A DNA stretch of 64,000 nucleotides. It comes from CAWCHZ01 sp963795555. GTDB taxonomy: Bacteria > Actinomycetota > Thermoleophilia > Solirubrobacterales > Solirubrobacteraceae. The position numbers were made by a program, and so were the translations under genes. Each line of letters opens with the position of its first letter. Within the stretch, counting starts at the first letter, position 1. This document shows positions 33,391-41,279 of this stretch, in pieces. The stretch is taken from contig CAWCHZ010000002.1 in assembly GCA_963795555.1 (NCBI GenBank), positions 2,202,266-2,266,265 on the forward strand, read 5' to 3'. The notes under the pieces are model-generated. The model did no database searches and was not told where the DNA came from. It saw only the letters and a list, made by a program, of their open reading frames with translations.

Positions 33391-34281
33391 ATGCCGCTCC
33401 TCGCCGCCGCCCACAACCCGATCTCCTACTTTCAGGCGATCATCATCGGCTTGATCCAGGGGATCGCCGAGCCCTGGCCGATCTCGAGCCTTGGCCACGC
33501 GGTCATCCTGCCGCGCGTGTTCGGCTGGAACATCCATCAGAACGACGACTTCTTCCTCGCCTTCCTGGTCGCGCTGCATCTCGCCACGGCGATCGTGCTG
33601 CTCTTCTTCTTCTGGGGCGACTGGGTGCGGATCGTGCGCGGGCTCGGGCGCTCGCTGCGCGACCGCGAGATCGCTCCCGCCGACACCGACGCCCGGCTCG
33701 GCTGGCTGCTGGTCGTCGGCACGATCCCCGCGGGGATCCTTGGCGTGACGCTGCAGGATCCGCTGCGCAAGGTGTTCGCCTCGCCGACCACGGCGGCGAT
33801 CTTCCTGATCGCCAATGGGTTCATCCTGCTGGCCGCCGAGCGCCTGCGCCGCCGTCCGCCGCGGCCCGACGACTGGAAGGGCGATGCCGACGCGCGCATC
33901 GCGCGCCTGCGCTGGCGCGAGGCCTTTGGCGTCGGCACCGCCCAGGCGATTGCGCTGCTGCCGGGCTTCTCCCGCTCGGGCGCCGCGATGAGCGGCGGCC
34001 TGCTCTTCGGGCTCAGCAACGACGATGCCGCGCGCTACGCGTTCCTGCTGGCCACGCCGATCATCGGCGCCGCGGGGCTGCTGAAGATCCCCGACCTGCT
34101 CGGCGCGACCGGCAACGGCGTGCGCGGTCAGGCGCTCGCCGGCGCGATCGCGGCGGCCCTCACGACGTTCCTGGCGGTGCGCTTCCTGCTGCGCTTCCTC
34201 GAGACCAACCGCCTGACGCCCTTCGGCATCTATTGCGTCCTCGGCGGCGCCGCCGCGTCGATCTACCTGGGCGTGGTGTGA
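33391..34281 (+). CDS. uppP: Undecaprenyl-diphosphatase UppP/BacA
   Basis: A 296-residue polytopic membrane phosphatase that recycles undecaprenyl pyrophosphate, the carrier for peptidoglycan and surface polysaccharide. Both active-site motifs are seen: IQGIAEPWPISSLGH (residues about 18-32; the usual form is QGxTExLPISSSGH, so two positions differ) and LLPGFSRSGAAMSGG near residue 190. About eight membrane helices. The variant first motif (Pro-Trp-Pro, Leu for Ser) is common in some actinobacterial members and does not remove the catalytic Glu, Ser or His. Confidence 0.93.
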   Translation: MPLLAAAHNPISYFQAIIIGLIQGIAEPWPISSLGHAVILPRVFGWNIHQNDDFFLAFLVALHLATAIVLLFFFWGDWVRIVRGLGRSLRDREIAPADTDARLGWLLVVGTIPAGILGVTLQDPLRKVFASPTTAAIFLIANGFILLAAERLRRRPPRPDDWKGDADARIARLRWREAFGVGTAQAIALLPGFSRSGAAMSGGLLFGLSNDDAARYAFLLATPIIGAAGLLKIPDLLGATGNGVRGQALAGAIAAALTTFLAVRFLLRFLETNRLTPFGIYCVLGGAAASIYLGVV

Positions 34282-34323
34282 GGACGGCTTCGCGCCGGGC
34301 TCGGGTGCTGCAAGACATCACGG

Positions 34324-35109
34324 TCATGGGGCCACCAGCTCCCCATTTGTAGGTTGTGTCGGCAGGTCCGGGGGGGTGGGAAGCGCTCCTGCGGCTTGGC
34401 TCTCGCGCTCTAGGAACGCTCCGAGCTCGGCGATCGTGCTCATCAGCGGCGCGGGGAACACGACGGTGGAGTTCTTGTCGACGGCGACCTCGACGAGGGT
34501 CTGGAGGTTGCGCAGCTGCAGCGCGAGCGGGTGGGCCATCATCACGTCGGAGGCACGGGCGAGCTCGCCGGCGGCGAGCGCCTCGCCTTGGGCGGCGATG
34601 ATCTTGGCGCGCTTCTCGCGCTCGGCCTCGGCCTGGCGGGCCATCGCGCGCTGCATGCTCTCGGGCAGCTGGATGTCGCGGAGCTCGACGACCGTGACCT
34701 TGATCCCCCACTCCTCGGTCTGCACGTCGAGGATCTCGCGGATGTTCTGGTTGATGGTGTCGGTCTCCGACAGCGTCTCATCCAGCGTGTGACGCCCAAC
34801 CACGGCGCGAAGCGTGGTCTGGGCGATCTGGCTGATCGCAGCTTGCACGTTCTCGATCGCGATCACCGAGCGGATCGGATCCTCAACGCGGTAGTAGGCC
34901 ACCGCGGACACGTCGATGCTGACGTTGTCCTTGGTGATGATCCCCTGGGATTGGATCGGCAACGTGACGATCCGCAGCGACACGCGGTGAATGCGCTGGA
35001 CGAATGGCGCGATGAAGATCAGTCCGGGTCCGCGCGCCTCGCCCTTGACCTTCCCGAGCTTGAACACCACTGCGCGCTCGTACTGCTTGATGACATACGA
35101 AAAGATCAT
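34324..35109 (-). CDS. Slipin/stomatin-like SPFH protein lacking the N-terminal membrane hairpin
   Basis: A 261-residue SPFH-domain protein. The motif IKQYERAVVFKLGKVKG appears at residue 7, then GPGLIFIAPFVQRI, TKDNVSIDVSAVAYYRV and a long Ala/Glu helix (MARQAEAEREKRAKIIAAQGEA). Bacterial slipins normally have 20-30 hydrophobic residues before the ERAVVF motif; here only six precede it, and an in-frame TGA lies 10 codons upstream of the ATG, so the anchor is missing. The NfeD partner gene is not adjacent. Either a peripheral form or the product of a 5' deletion. Confidence 0.88.
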   Translation of the reverse strand: MIFSYVIKQYERAVVFKLGKVKGEARGPGLIFIAPFVQRIHRVSLRIVTLPIQSQGIITKDNVSIDVSAVAYYRVEDPIRSVIAIENVQAAISQIAQTTLRAVVGRHTLDETLSETDTINQNIREILDVQTEEWGIKVTVVELRDIQLPESMQRAMARQAEAEREKRAKIIAAQGEALAAGELARASDVMMAHPLALQLRNLQTLVEVAVDKNSTVVFPAPLMSTIAELGAFLERESQAAGALPTPPDLPTQPTNGELVAP

Positions 35110-35401
35110 GATCTTGCCTTTCTGGCTGGGTGCTCAACAGCGTCGTGAGGTTCGAGCTCGCTGGGTCTGGCGCGCCACCTGGTGAAGGATGCGCATGTGG
35201 TCGTCACTCAATGTCCTAGCGCACCGTTGCTGACGGGACCCGTGATCGTGTCGCCCGGCGCGGGCGAGTCGACCGGGGTGTCTCGTGTCTTAGAGAGCAT
35301 TTTGAGGACCTCATCGGTGGTGGGAGGGATTCTTGGTTCGCTATGACTACATAGAACACCATAGCATGAAATTCAAATCAGGAAATGCTCGACTCTAGTT
35401 C

Positions 35402-35584
35402 ATGGCTGAGACCACTGTCCCGGGCTGGACGTTTTTGACCAACCACGCGCAGGTGCTGGTGTGCATCGCTCATGATCACCGGCCTGCTGCTAGCAGTCGG
35501 CTGCGCACAGGCCGGCAGCATCGGGGTGCTCCAATCACGCTTCGCGGATCCGGTTTGATCATGGCGCTGGGACCGGAGCACTGA
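35402..35584 (+). pseudogene. 5' fragment of a winged-helix regulator gene
   Basis: Opens MAETTVPGWTFLTNHAQVL and continues VCIAHD, matching the N-terminus of a common actinobacterial winged-helix family (WTFLTNHxxVLxxIAxDP, then RLRDIAxxVGITER). The match stops after about 26 codons, near 35480; neither this frame nor the other two continue with RLRDIA or the recognition helix. The rest of the frame is unrelated and ends at 35584. An AT-rich stretch just upstream could be its old promoter. Most likely what is left after a deletion or rearrangement. Confidence 0.6.
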
Positions 35585-35615
35585 GGGACCGGAGCACTGG
35601 GGGACCGGAGCACTG
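35570..35615. repeat. 16-bp tandem repeat, three copies
   Basis: GGACCGGAGCACTG occurs at 35570, 35586 and 35602, an exact 16-base period, just past the fragment of the winged-helix gene. Confidence 0.9.
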
Positions 35616-35663
35616 ACCTCCGCTCCATCGACTGGGCGAAGGAGGCGCGCCTCGGCCAGCCTG

Positions 35664-36254
35664 TTAGACGGGTGGTTCCGCTGGGAAGCGGACGCCGAAG
35701 CGGTGGATGAGATCGGGCACGCTGTCGGGGTCCATCTCCAGCGCGAATCGCTGGCAGAGTTCGCCGAGTTGATCGGGGCCGGCCTGTGCGACGCCGCCAA
35801 GGTCGACGAGCTCGGCGAAGAAGCGCTCAAAGCCGGCGGGCGAAATGATCTCGAGAATTCGGCACGGCTCCTCGCCCGCGTTCCAGAACGTGTGCCACTG
35901 TCCGCGCGGTTTGTGCACGAGATCCCCCGGGCCCGCCTCGAGGTGCTCGTCACCCAGGAGTGCGCCCATCCGCCCCTCGATGACGAAGCTGTATTCGTCC
36001 TCGTTGTGGTGGCGGTGCAGTGGCGCGGCGAGCGCCCACGGCGACATCGGATGCTCGACGAGCGAGAAGCGATCGTCGACTTCGGCACCGTCGAGCATGA
36101 AGCGCACTCCAATGCTTCCAAGAAAGCCTGCCTTCCCATCGGCGGGTCCGACAACTTTTGCTGTGGGTTTGTCGGCAACTGTTGCTGCCAAGCCCTTCCA
36201 GTCACCAGCGTTAAGTGCATCGATATTTGCGCGAGCTACATCAGTCGAGGTCAT
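35664..36254 (-). CDS. Cupin-domain protein with short SnoaL-like N-terminus
   Basis: A 196-residue protein. Residues 30-150 form a cupin barrel: metal-binding LHRHHNEDEYSFVIEG (motif 1, His-x-His-x4-Glu) near residue 80 and GDLVHKPRGQWHTFWNAG (motif 2 with its His) near 110. The first 30 residues (ARANIDALNAGDWKGLAA) read like the opening helix of a SnoaL/NTF2-like domain that then breaks off. AAGGAG lies 8 bases before the ATG at 36254. Cupins of this type bind small hydroxylated or aromatic compounds or act as simple oxygenases; the substrate cannot be inferred. Confidence 0.82.
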   Translation of the reverse strand: MTSTDVARANIDALNAGDWKGLAATVADKPTAKVVGPADGKAGFLGSIGVRFMLDGAEVDDRFSLVEHPMSPWALAAPLHRHHNEDEYSFVIEGRMGALLGDEHLEAGPGDLVHKPRGQWHTFWNAGEEPCRILEIISPAGFERFFAELVDLGGVAQAGPDQLGELCQRFALEMDPDSVPDLIHRFGVRFPAEPPV

Positions 36255-36956
36255 TTGTATTCTCCTTTGCCGTGCTGTGGTCGCCCTCGGTCGCAACCCA
36301 GCGCCGGGGAGCCGCTTCCACTGTCAAGACCTCGGGCTGCGCCCAGGTTGCACTCGTAAAACTCTCCGGTCTCACACCGGCGATGTGGGGCGAGGCTCAG
36401 ATCGGTGCGCGATGCGCAGCATGGCTAGCTGACCCAGCTGCCGACGGAGTACGCCGGACACCCACAATTCGATACTACTCCGATTCGAGCCGATTACAAG
36501 TCGGTCTACAAACCCGGCCATGCCCTAAGCCAGCCATACAAAAGTGCCCCTGGGAGGCCGCCGAATTACGCCGCGAGGCCGTCGCAAAGCGAACATGCCG
36601 CGGATCGTCAGAACGGCCGCCGCCGGCGAGTCACTACGGCTGTGACACGCGATCGACTGTGAGTACGGCAGGTCACAATTGGGTCGCCGATATCCGTTTC
36701 AGATGTCGTGCGATAGCGGATACCGGAGGCGCGGAAGTAGTCAATCCTCAGCGAGCCAGCACCCGTTTCTGCTGGCCAGCGTGGAGATGGGACTGCCGCC
36801 GCCAACATCCAATGCCCGGTGGATCTCGAGCGGCGGTGCGCTCCCATCTTGTGGGAACTCATGTGGTCGCAGAACGATATGCTTGAGGTCCGGCGTCGGC
36901 GTGGCGATGATGAAAGGCTCCTCCGACGACGGCAAATTCGGGAAACCCCTGCAAAT
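36255..36956. other. Gene-free lower-GC stretch upstream of tRNA-Thr
   Basis: About 700 bases with visibly lower GC than the neighbours. Short open frames on both strands (for example minus 36741-36983) have no recognisable motif or ribosome-binding site. No terminal repeats, integrase or copy of the tRNA 3' end was found. It may be the remains of acquired DNA next to a tRNA gene. Confidence 0.55.
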
Positions 36957-37029
36957 GCCGACGTAGCTCAGCTGGTAGAGCACTTCACTCGTAATGAAGG
37001 GGTCCGGGGTTCGAGTCCCCGCGTCGGCT
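36957..37029 (+). tRNA. tRNA-Thr (anticodon CGT)
   Basis: A complete cloverleaf: acceptor stem GCCGACG with CGTCGGC, D-arm GCTC-AGCTGGTAG-AGC, anticodon stem CTTCA/TGAAG with loop CTCGTAA (anticodon CGT, reading ACG threonine codons), a 5-base variable region and T-arm CGGGG-TTCGAGT-CCCCG. The discriminator base is T37029; CCA is not encoded. Confidence 0.95.
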
Positions 37030-37067
37030 CTCGCCTTTTCACCTGCAAATCACCGCGTTTCACGCCG

Positions 37068-37811
37068 ATGAGCACTCCGTGGGATGCCCGTACCTACGAC
37101 ATCTCGAGCCAGCCGCAGCAGGCGTGGGCGGCTGATGTCATTGAACGGCTGCGGGGGATCGCGCCGGATGCGACGGTGCTGGACGTGGGTTGCGGCACCG
37201 GCCGAGTGACCGAGCAGCTGCTGGAGTTGGCGCCGCGCGGGCGGGTGCTGGCGTTCGACGCCTCGCCTGACATGGTCGAGCTGGCGCGGGCGCGGCTGGG
37301 TGATCGGGCCGAGGTGTGGTGTCAGGACGTGCTGTCGCTGGAGCTGCACGAGGCGGTCGACGTCGTCGTGTCGAACGCCGTGCTGCACTGGGTCACCGAC
37401 CACCCACGCATGTGGGTGGCGCTGGCGGCGGCCCTACGAACGGGAGGGAGGCTCGAGATCCAGTGCGGCGGTCTGGGAAACATCGCACAGGTCCGGCAGG
37501 TGATCGACCGTGTCGCGTCCGATGCGTTCCCGGAGCTGGTGGGATGGTCGCCCTGGGAGTTCGCCGCTCCCGACGTCACCCAGGCGCGCCTGCAGAGCGC
37601 AGGCTTCACCAAGATCCGCTGCTGGCTGCAGAACCGGCCGACCTATCCCGACGACGTCGGGTCATTCGTACGCACGTCGATCCTGGCCGCCCACCTCGAG
37701 CGCCTGCCCGAGGAACGCCGTGAGGAGTTCGGCGCGACCGTCGCGGCCGGCGTGCGCCTACCGCTCGACTACGTGCGCCTCAACGTTTCCGCGCTCCGCG
37801 GACCGGCCTGA
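37068..37811 (+). CDS. Class I SAM-dependent methyltransferase (trans-aconitate methyltransferase-like)
   Basis: A 247-residue Rossmann methyltransferase. Motif I is VLDVGCGTGRVTEQLLE near residue 41, then LAFDASPDMVELARARLG (motif II acidic residue), CQDVLSLEL and VVSNAVLHWVTDH. The N-terminal WDARTYDISSQPQQAWAADVI matches Tam, which methylates trans-aconitate; related enzymes act on other small acids, so the substrate is open. The open frame runs backward through the tRNA gene, but the ATG at 37068 just before the family start is the clear choice. Confidence 0.87.
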   Translation: MSTPWDARTYDISSQPQQAWAADVIERLRGIAPDATVLDVGCGTGRVTEQLLELAPRGRVLAFDASPDMVELARARLGDRAEVWCQDVLSLELHEAVDVVVSNAVLHWVTDHPRMWVALAAALRTGGRLEIQCGGLGNIAQVRQVIDRVASDAFPELVGWSPWEFAAPDVTQARLQSAGFTKIRCWLQNRPTYPDDVGSFVRTSILAAHLERLPEERREEFGATVAAGVRLPLDYVRLNVSALRGPA

Positions 37812-37884
37812 GAACGACTCAGATCAGTCGCCCAGGCCCGATCCTCCTGGCGTCGGTGCCAATTGGGTGGCGCATCGCGACGTC

Positions 37885-38424
37885 TCACGCCGCCGACGAT
37901 CGCCTGCGCTCCGCGGCCGCGACGAACACTCCGCCCCGGATGCCAGATCGGGCGATGACCTGCTTGCGGCTCTCCATCAGGCGGACGGCCTCGTTGACGG
38001 TCGCGGTCGCCACGCCGAAGCGCACGCGCAGATCCTCCTTGGTGCCGAGGCGATAGCCGGGTCGAAGCCCGTAGCCGGCGATCTCGGCCTGGAGCTCGTT
38101 CGCCAGCGCCTCGGCACGGCTGACCCGAACGGCGAGCGGCCAAGCGCCCTTGGGTCGTCGCCGACGAGTCGCGACGAAGATGCCCCCGCCCGGGCCGGGG
38201 CGTGCTTCAAGCGTGCCCTTGCCACATAGCACCAGGATGGCCTCGTTGAGCGTCGCCGACGCGACGCGGTACTGCTGACGCAGCTCCTGCTTGGTACCCA
38301 GCCGATCTCCTGGCTTCAGCGCCCGCGCAGAGATCTCGGCTTCGATTTGGCGGGCAACCACGAGGCCCAGCGGCTCGGAGGACCGGCGGCTTGGGCTCAC
38401 GGTTGCGCTTGACTTTTGGAGCAT
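37885..38424 (-). CDS. Regulator composed of two tandem GntR winged helices
   Basis: A 179-residue protein with two complete GntR DNA-binding domains and no effector domain. Domain 1 (about 20-85): LVVARQIEAEISARALKPGD, KQELRQQYRVASATLNEAIL, GPGGGIFVA. Domain 2 (about 100-170): VSRAEALANELQAEIAGYGL, GTKEDLRVRFGVATATVNEA, RGGVFVA. Domain 2 is strikingly close to the N-terminal domain of the FadR-type regulator at 47812-48510 (VSRAEALA, GTKEDLR, RFGVA, ATVNEAVRL shared), so one was copied from the other. A 15-bp palindrome lies just upstream (38434-38448). GntR proteins usually have one wHTH plus a ligand domain, so this one may bind as a monomer. Confidence 0.85.
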   Translation of the reverse strand: MLQKSSATVSPSRRSSEPLGLVVARQIEAEISARALKPGDRLGTKQELRQQYRVASATLNEAILVLCGKGTLEARPGPGGGIFVATRRRRPKGAWPLAVRVSRAEALANELQAEIAGYGLRPGYRLGTKEDLRVRFGVATATVNEAVRLMESRKQVIARSGIRGGVFVAAAERRRSSAA

Positions 38425-38433
38425 TGAAGAGAG

Positions 38434-38448
38434 GCTCTCATGTAGAGC
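38434..38448. promoter_or_regulatory. Inverted repeat upstream of the tandem-GntR gene
   Basis: GCTCT-CATGT-AGAGC, a perfect 5+5 inverted repeat, sits 10 bases before the ATG at 38424 on the minus strand, in the short gap shared with the transporter remnant. It is a candidate autoregulatory site. Confidence 0.5.
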
Positions 38449-38476
38449 ACGTTAATGAGTTCTCCCGACGGTTGGC

Positions 38477-38698
38477 TTGCCGGTCCCCGGCGTGGTAGCC
38501 CAGCACCTCAACCTTGCAGGAGCCTTCTGGAGCTGGTTGGAGCGCATTGACATCAACCTGCTCGGCTACATCATCGTCGGCATGTTCATCGTCACCTGGG
38601 CGATCGCGCTGTCGATATGGCGCTTCGGACGGATCGAGGAGCGCTGGAGCGCTGCGCTCGCCGACGGCAAGGAGCTCGCCGCCACCGCAGAGCGCTGA
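38477..38698 (+). pseudogene. C-terminal remnant of a NiCoT nickel/cobalt transporter
   Basis: A 73-codon frame with no ATG near its start. Its sequence (LERIDINLLGYIIVGMF, then IVTWAIALSIWRFGRIEERW) matches the last membrane helix and tail of HoxN/NixA-type nickel/cobalt permeases, which are about 330-370 residues long. The rest, including the HxxxxDH metal motif in helix 2, is missing; upstream lies the tandem-GntR gene. Likely a remnant left by the rearrangement that placed the regulator here; a small independent membrane protein is the alternative. Confidence 0.6.
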
Positions 38699-38791
38699 CG
38701 GTCGCCCGCGTGGCGCTCGTGCGCGGCGGGGCTGTCGCCGCCTGCTATACCGGCAGTCGGACGGTCACCGACAGCGGCGCGAGGAGCGGGC

Positions 38792-39430
38792 ATGAGGATC
38801 GGCATCATCGGATCGGGAGTCGTGGGGCGGACGTTGGGGGCGGGACTCGCCGAGCGTGGCCATGAGGTGCTGATCGGCTCGCGCGGCCCGGCCAAGCTGG
38901 ACGAGTGGGTGAGCGAGACCGGCCATGGCGTCGCCAGCGGGACGTTCGGCGAGGTCGCCAGTCGCGGCGAGCTGATCTTCCTCGCGACGCTGTGGGAGGG
39001 CACCAAGAGCGCGCTTCACCTCGCGGGCCCCGACAACCTGGCCGGCAAGGTGGTGGTCGACGTGACCAACCCGCTCAGCTTCGCCAACGGGGCGCCCGAG
39101 CTGGCCGTGGGCTTCGACGACTCGGGCGCCGAGCGCATCGCGGGCTGGTTGCCGGGCGCGCGGGTCGTCAAGGCCCTCAACACCGTCGGCGCCCACATCA
39201 TGGTGAACCCGGGCCTGACCGGCTCCCAGCCGACGATGTTCATCGCCGGCGATCAGGCGGAGGCCAAGCGCGACGTCACCGGCCTGATCGAGCAGCTCGG
39301 CTGGCAGGACGTGGTCGACCTGGGCGACCTGCGCATGGCGCGCTACATCGAGCCGCTGGCGATGATCTGGATCATCCACTACGTGCGGACCCAGACGCGC
39401 GACCACGCCTTCAGGCTGCTCCGGCCCTAG
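38792..39430 (+). CDS. NADPH-dependent F420 reductase-like protein
   Basis: A 212-residue Rossmann protein. The NADP-binding loop is MRIGIIGSGVVGRTLGAGL, followed by IGSRGPAK, LIFLATLWEG, VVDVTNPLSF and VVKALNTVGAHIM, the order seen in F420H2:NADP oxidoreductase and relatives (COG2085). True Fno enzymes exchange hydride between F420 and NADP; many paralogues have unproven substrates. C-terminal RYIEPLAMIWIIHYV matches the family end. Confidence 0.85.
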   Translation: MRIGIIGSGVVGRTLGAGLAERGHEVLIGSRGPAKLDEWVSETGHGVASGTFGEVASRGELIFLATLWEGTKSALHLAGPDNLAGKVVVDVTNPLSFANGAPELAVGFDDSGAERIAGWLPGARVVKALNTVGAHIMVNPGLTGSQPTMFIAGDQAEAKRDVTGLIEQLGWQDVVDLGDLRMARYIEPLAMIWIIHYVRTQTRDHAFRLLRP

Positions 39431-39463
39431 CCGGCGCAGCGCAGCGGCTCGCCGCGCCGGCGG

Positions 39464-39709
39464 TTACGCGGTCGCGCCGCGCGCCCGCGTCGGCCCGGTC
39501 TGGAACCAGGCGAACACGAAGCACAGCAGCCCGACGATCAGCGCGGCGATCCCGTGCTTGGTGTGGTGGTGGACCGTTGGCGTTCCCTGGTGGCCGGGGA
39601 AGAACGACGGCAGCGAGGACGCCGTGTCGGCGAAGTAGATCACCGCGACGACGATCAGCAAGATTCCGAGAATGATCGCGGGCAGAATCAGGCCGCGGCG
39701 CTTGGTCAT
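39464..39709 (-). CDS. Small two-TM protein
   Basis: An 81-residue protein with two hydrophobic helices (LILPAIILGILLIVVAVIYF and GIAALIVGLLCFVFAWF) joined by a His-containing loop (VHHHTKHG). GAGGAG lies about 8 bases before the ATG. Family not identified; such proteins are common in actinobacteria. Confidence 0.75.
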   Translation of the reverse strand: MTKRRGLILPAIILGILLIVVAVIYFADTASSLPSFFPGHQGTPTVHHHTKHGIAALIVGLLCFVFAWFQTGPTRARGATA

Positions 39710-39736
39710 GGATGGCTCCTCGTGACGGCGGGACGA

Positions 39737-39780
39737 GTGGCTACAGCGGGAACGACGGCGGACGGGTGGCTACAGCGGGA
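39737..39780. repeat. 15-bp direct repeat upstream of small two-TM gene
   Basis: GTGGCTACAGCGGGA occurs at 39737-39751 and 39766-39780 (offset 29), embedded in similar flanks, in the gap between two leftward genes. Confidence 0.8.
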
Positions 39781-39830
39781 CCACGGCGGATGAGTCGACA
39801 AGGACGTCGTCGTGGACGACGGCGCAAAGA

Positions 39831-40712
39831 CTAGCCCACGCCGTAGTCGGCGATCGGGCCCAGCACTGGCGTCGCGCCGAACAGCTCGAACGCACCAAAG
39901 CGGGAGAAGCGCCGGTGGCTGGGGCCATGGAAGTCGGCGGAGCCGGTCGTCAGCAGCTCCGCGCGGCCTGCGGCCTCCACCAGCGCGAGCGTCTGGGCGC
40001 GCGTATGCGTGATGTAGAAGGCCTCGACTCCGTCGATTCCCGCGGCGGCGAATCGATCGAGGATCCCGAGGACCTCATCGGTGTCGGCCACGTCCCAGAA
40101 CGGGTGAGCCCAGACCGCGACGCCACCGGCCGCGTGCAGCGCGGCGATCGCCTCGGGCACCGAGGGCGTGGTGCGCGGCACGTAGGCCGCTGCACCGGGC
40201 ACGAGATAGCGCTCGATCAGCGGCGGGACGTCGTCGATGCCCTCGGCCGCCAGCCGCTCGCCATTGGCCGGCGCATCGAGGACCGCGCGCGCGAGGTGCG
40301 GCCGGCCGATCGGCTTGCCCGCCGCACGGCGATGCTCCAGCTCCGCGTCGGCCACCTCGAGCCCGATCGTGCGCAGTCGCCCGACCATCCGCTGGATCCG
40401 CTGGTCGCGGTCGGCGCGCCACGCGCTCAACGCCCGTGCCAGCTCGAGGTCGCAGTGGTCGATCCCATACCCCAGGATGTGCAGGTCCTCGTGGCCCTCG
40501 TCGACCGCCGACAGCTCGGTCGCCGGGACGACCCGTAGACCGGCGTGGTGGGCCGCGTCGCGGGCCTCGTCGACTCCGTCGACCGTATCGTGGTCGGTGA
40601 GCGCGAGCAGCTCGATGCCCGCCGCAGCGGCCGCCGCGACGACCTCGGCCGGCGACAGCTCGCCGTCGGAGTGCAGGGAGTGCGCCTGGAGGTCGAAGCG
40701 AGGCGGGGTCAC
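39831..40712 (-). CDS. PHP-domain phosphoesterase (RNase AM / nucleoside 3',5'-bisphosphate phosphatase type)
   Basis: A 293-residue PHP metalloenzyme like YciV. Metal-binding motifs: DLQAHSLHSDGELSP (motif I, residue about 7), LLALTDHDTVDG (motif II, about 36), ATELSA, ILGYGIDH, VAVWAHPF (motif III) and STGSADFHGP-like TGSADFHG (motif IV). The inserted AMP-type domain (PIGRPHLARAVL, PPLIERYLVPG) identifies the YciV group, which removes 3'-phosphate from nucleotides and trims RNA ends. The GTG at 40712 was chosen because the upstream extension is Arg/Pro-rich and lacks homology. Confidence 0.9.
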   Translation of the reverse strand: MTPPRFDLQAHSLHSDGELSPAEVVAAAAAAGIELLALTDHDTVDGVDEARDAAHHAGLRVVPATELSAVDEGHEDLHILGYGIDHCDLELARALSAWRADRDQRIQRMVGRLRTIGLEVADAELEHRRAAGKPIGRPHLARAVLDAPANGERLAAEGIDDVPPLIERYLVPGAAAYVPRTTPSVPEAIAALHAAGGVAVWAHPFWDVADTDEVLGILDRFAAAGIDGVEAFYITHTRAQTLALVEAAGRAELLTTGSADFHGPSHRRFSRFGAFELFGATPVLGPIADYGVG

Positions 40713-40870
40713 AGCAAGCAGGCTAGCCGCAGCGGGCCGACATGGCGCTCGACGGTCGCCCCAGCGGGGCGCGATGCCGGTCGGCAGCTGTCGCCCCCGC
40801 CACTTCAATCACCTTGACGCATTCGCAGGGCTTGCTTTCCGGGCGCGAATCGCGGAGACTAGGCGGCAAG

Positions 40871-41104
40871 ATGTCCAATGACATGCACACTATCCGCCTC
40901 GCGCTGGCCTACTGGCGCAAGACGGCCGACCTGCTCCAGAGCCCGGCCGAGGGGGATGACCCCGACGATCTGCTGTTCCCGCGGCTCATCGCCGAGCGCA
41001 GGATCGCGCAGTGGGAGGCGCGCGAGCGCGCCGCGCTCGCCGAGCACGGACCGCTGCGTCCGCCGCCACCCACCGACGGCTGGCCCTCGCACGACATCGC
41101 CTAG
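40871..41104 (+). CDS. Hypothetical 77-residue protein
   Basis: A soluble, mostly helical protein (IRLALAYWRKTADLL, LLFPRLIAERRIAQWEARERA) ending in a Pro-rich tail and DGWPSHDIA. No family recognised and no strong ribosome-binding site (GGCGGCAAG before the ATG). The last codons and stop are duplicated 48 bases downstream. Confidence 0.5.
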   Translation: MSNDMHTIRLALAYWRKTADLLQSPAEGDDPDDLLFPRLIAERRIAQWEARERAALAEHGPLRPPPPTDGWPSHDIA

Positions 41105-41154
41105 CGACCGCCGCCTTCGACGCACGGCTGGCCCTCGCACGACATCGCCTAGCG
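41076..41154 (+). repeat. 31-bp direct repeat duplicating a gene's 3' end
   Basis: The 31 bases at 41076-41106, covering the last codons and stop of the 77-residue gene, are repeated exactly at 41124-41154 (offset 48). Confidence 0.92.
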
Positions 41155-41279
41155 GCGAGCCGGGTGGCCGTAGTGTCAGCGCCTCGAAGAGCTCGTCCCC
41201 ACCGCCCGCCCCGCTCATACAGCCGCGCAAGCTGTGGGCAAAAGCTCAGGTTTCGGCGCCGCGGTTGCGATCATCGACC

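Larger units (their letters stand above)
35110..35663. other. Gene-poor lower-GC gap with a gene fragment
   Basis: Between the slipin and cupin genes, GC falls, with an AT-rich patch at 35335-35400. It contains the start of a winged-helix gene (35402) and a 16-bp triple repeat (35570-35615). No complete gene was found. Confidence 0.7.

Noticed and set aside
31507..33579. 690-codon minus-strand open frame across tmk/holB
   Set aside because: Antisense shadow of holB and an alternate frame of tmk; no recognisable domain.
36741..36983. 80-codon minus-strand frame with less Arg bias than other shadows
   Set aside because: It runs into the tRNA gene, has no ribosome-binding site and no recognised motif.
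36957..37029. tRNA-Thr as an active integration site
   Set aside because: No second copy of the tRNA 3' end, integrase or terminal repeat was found in the window.
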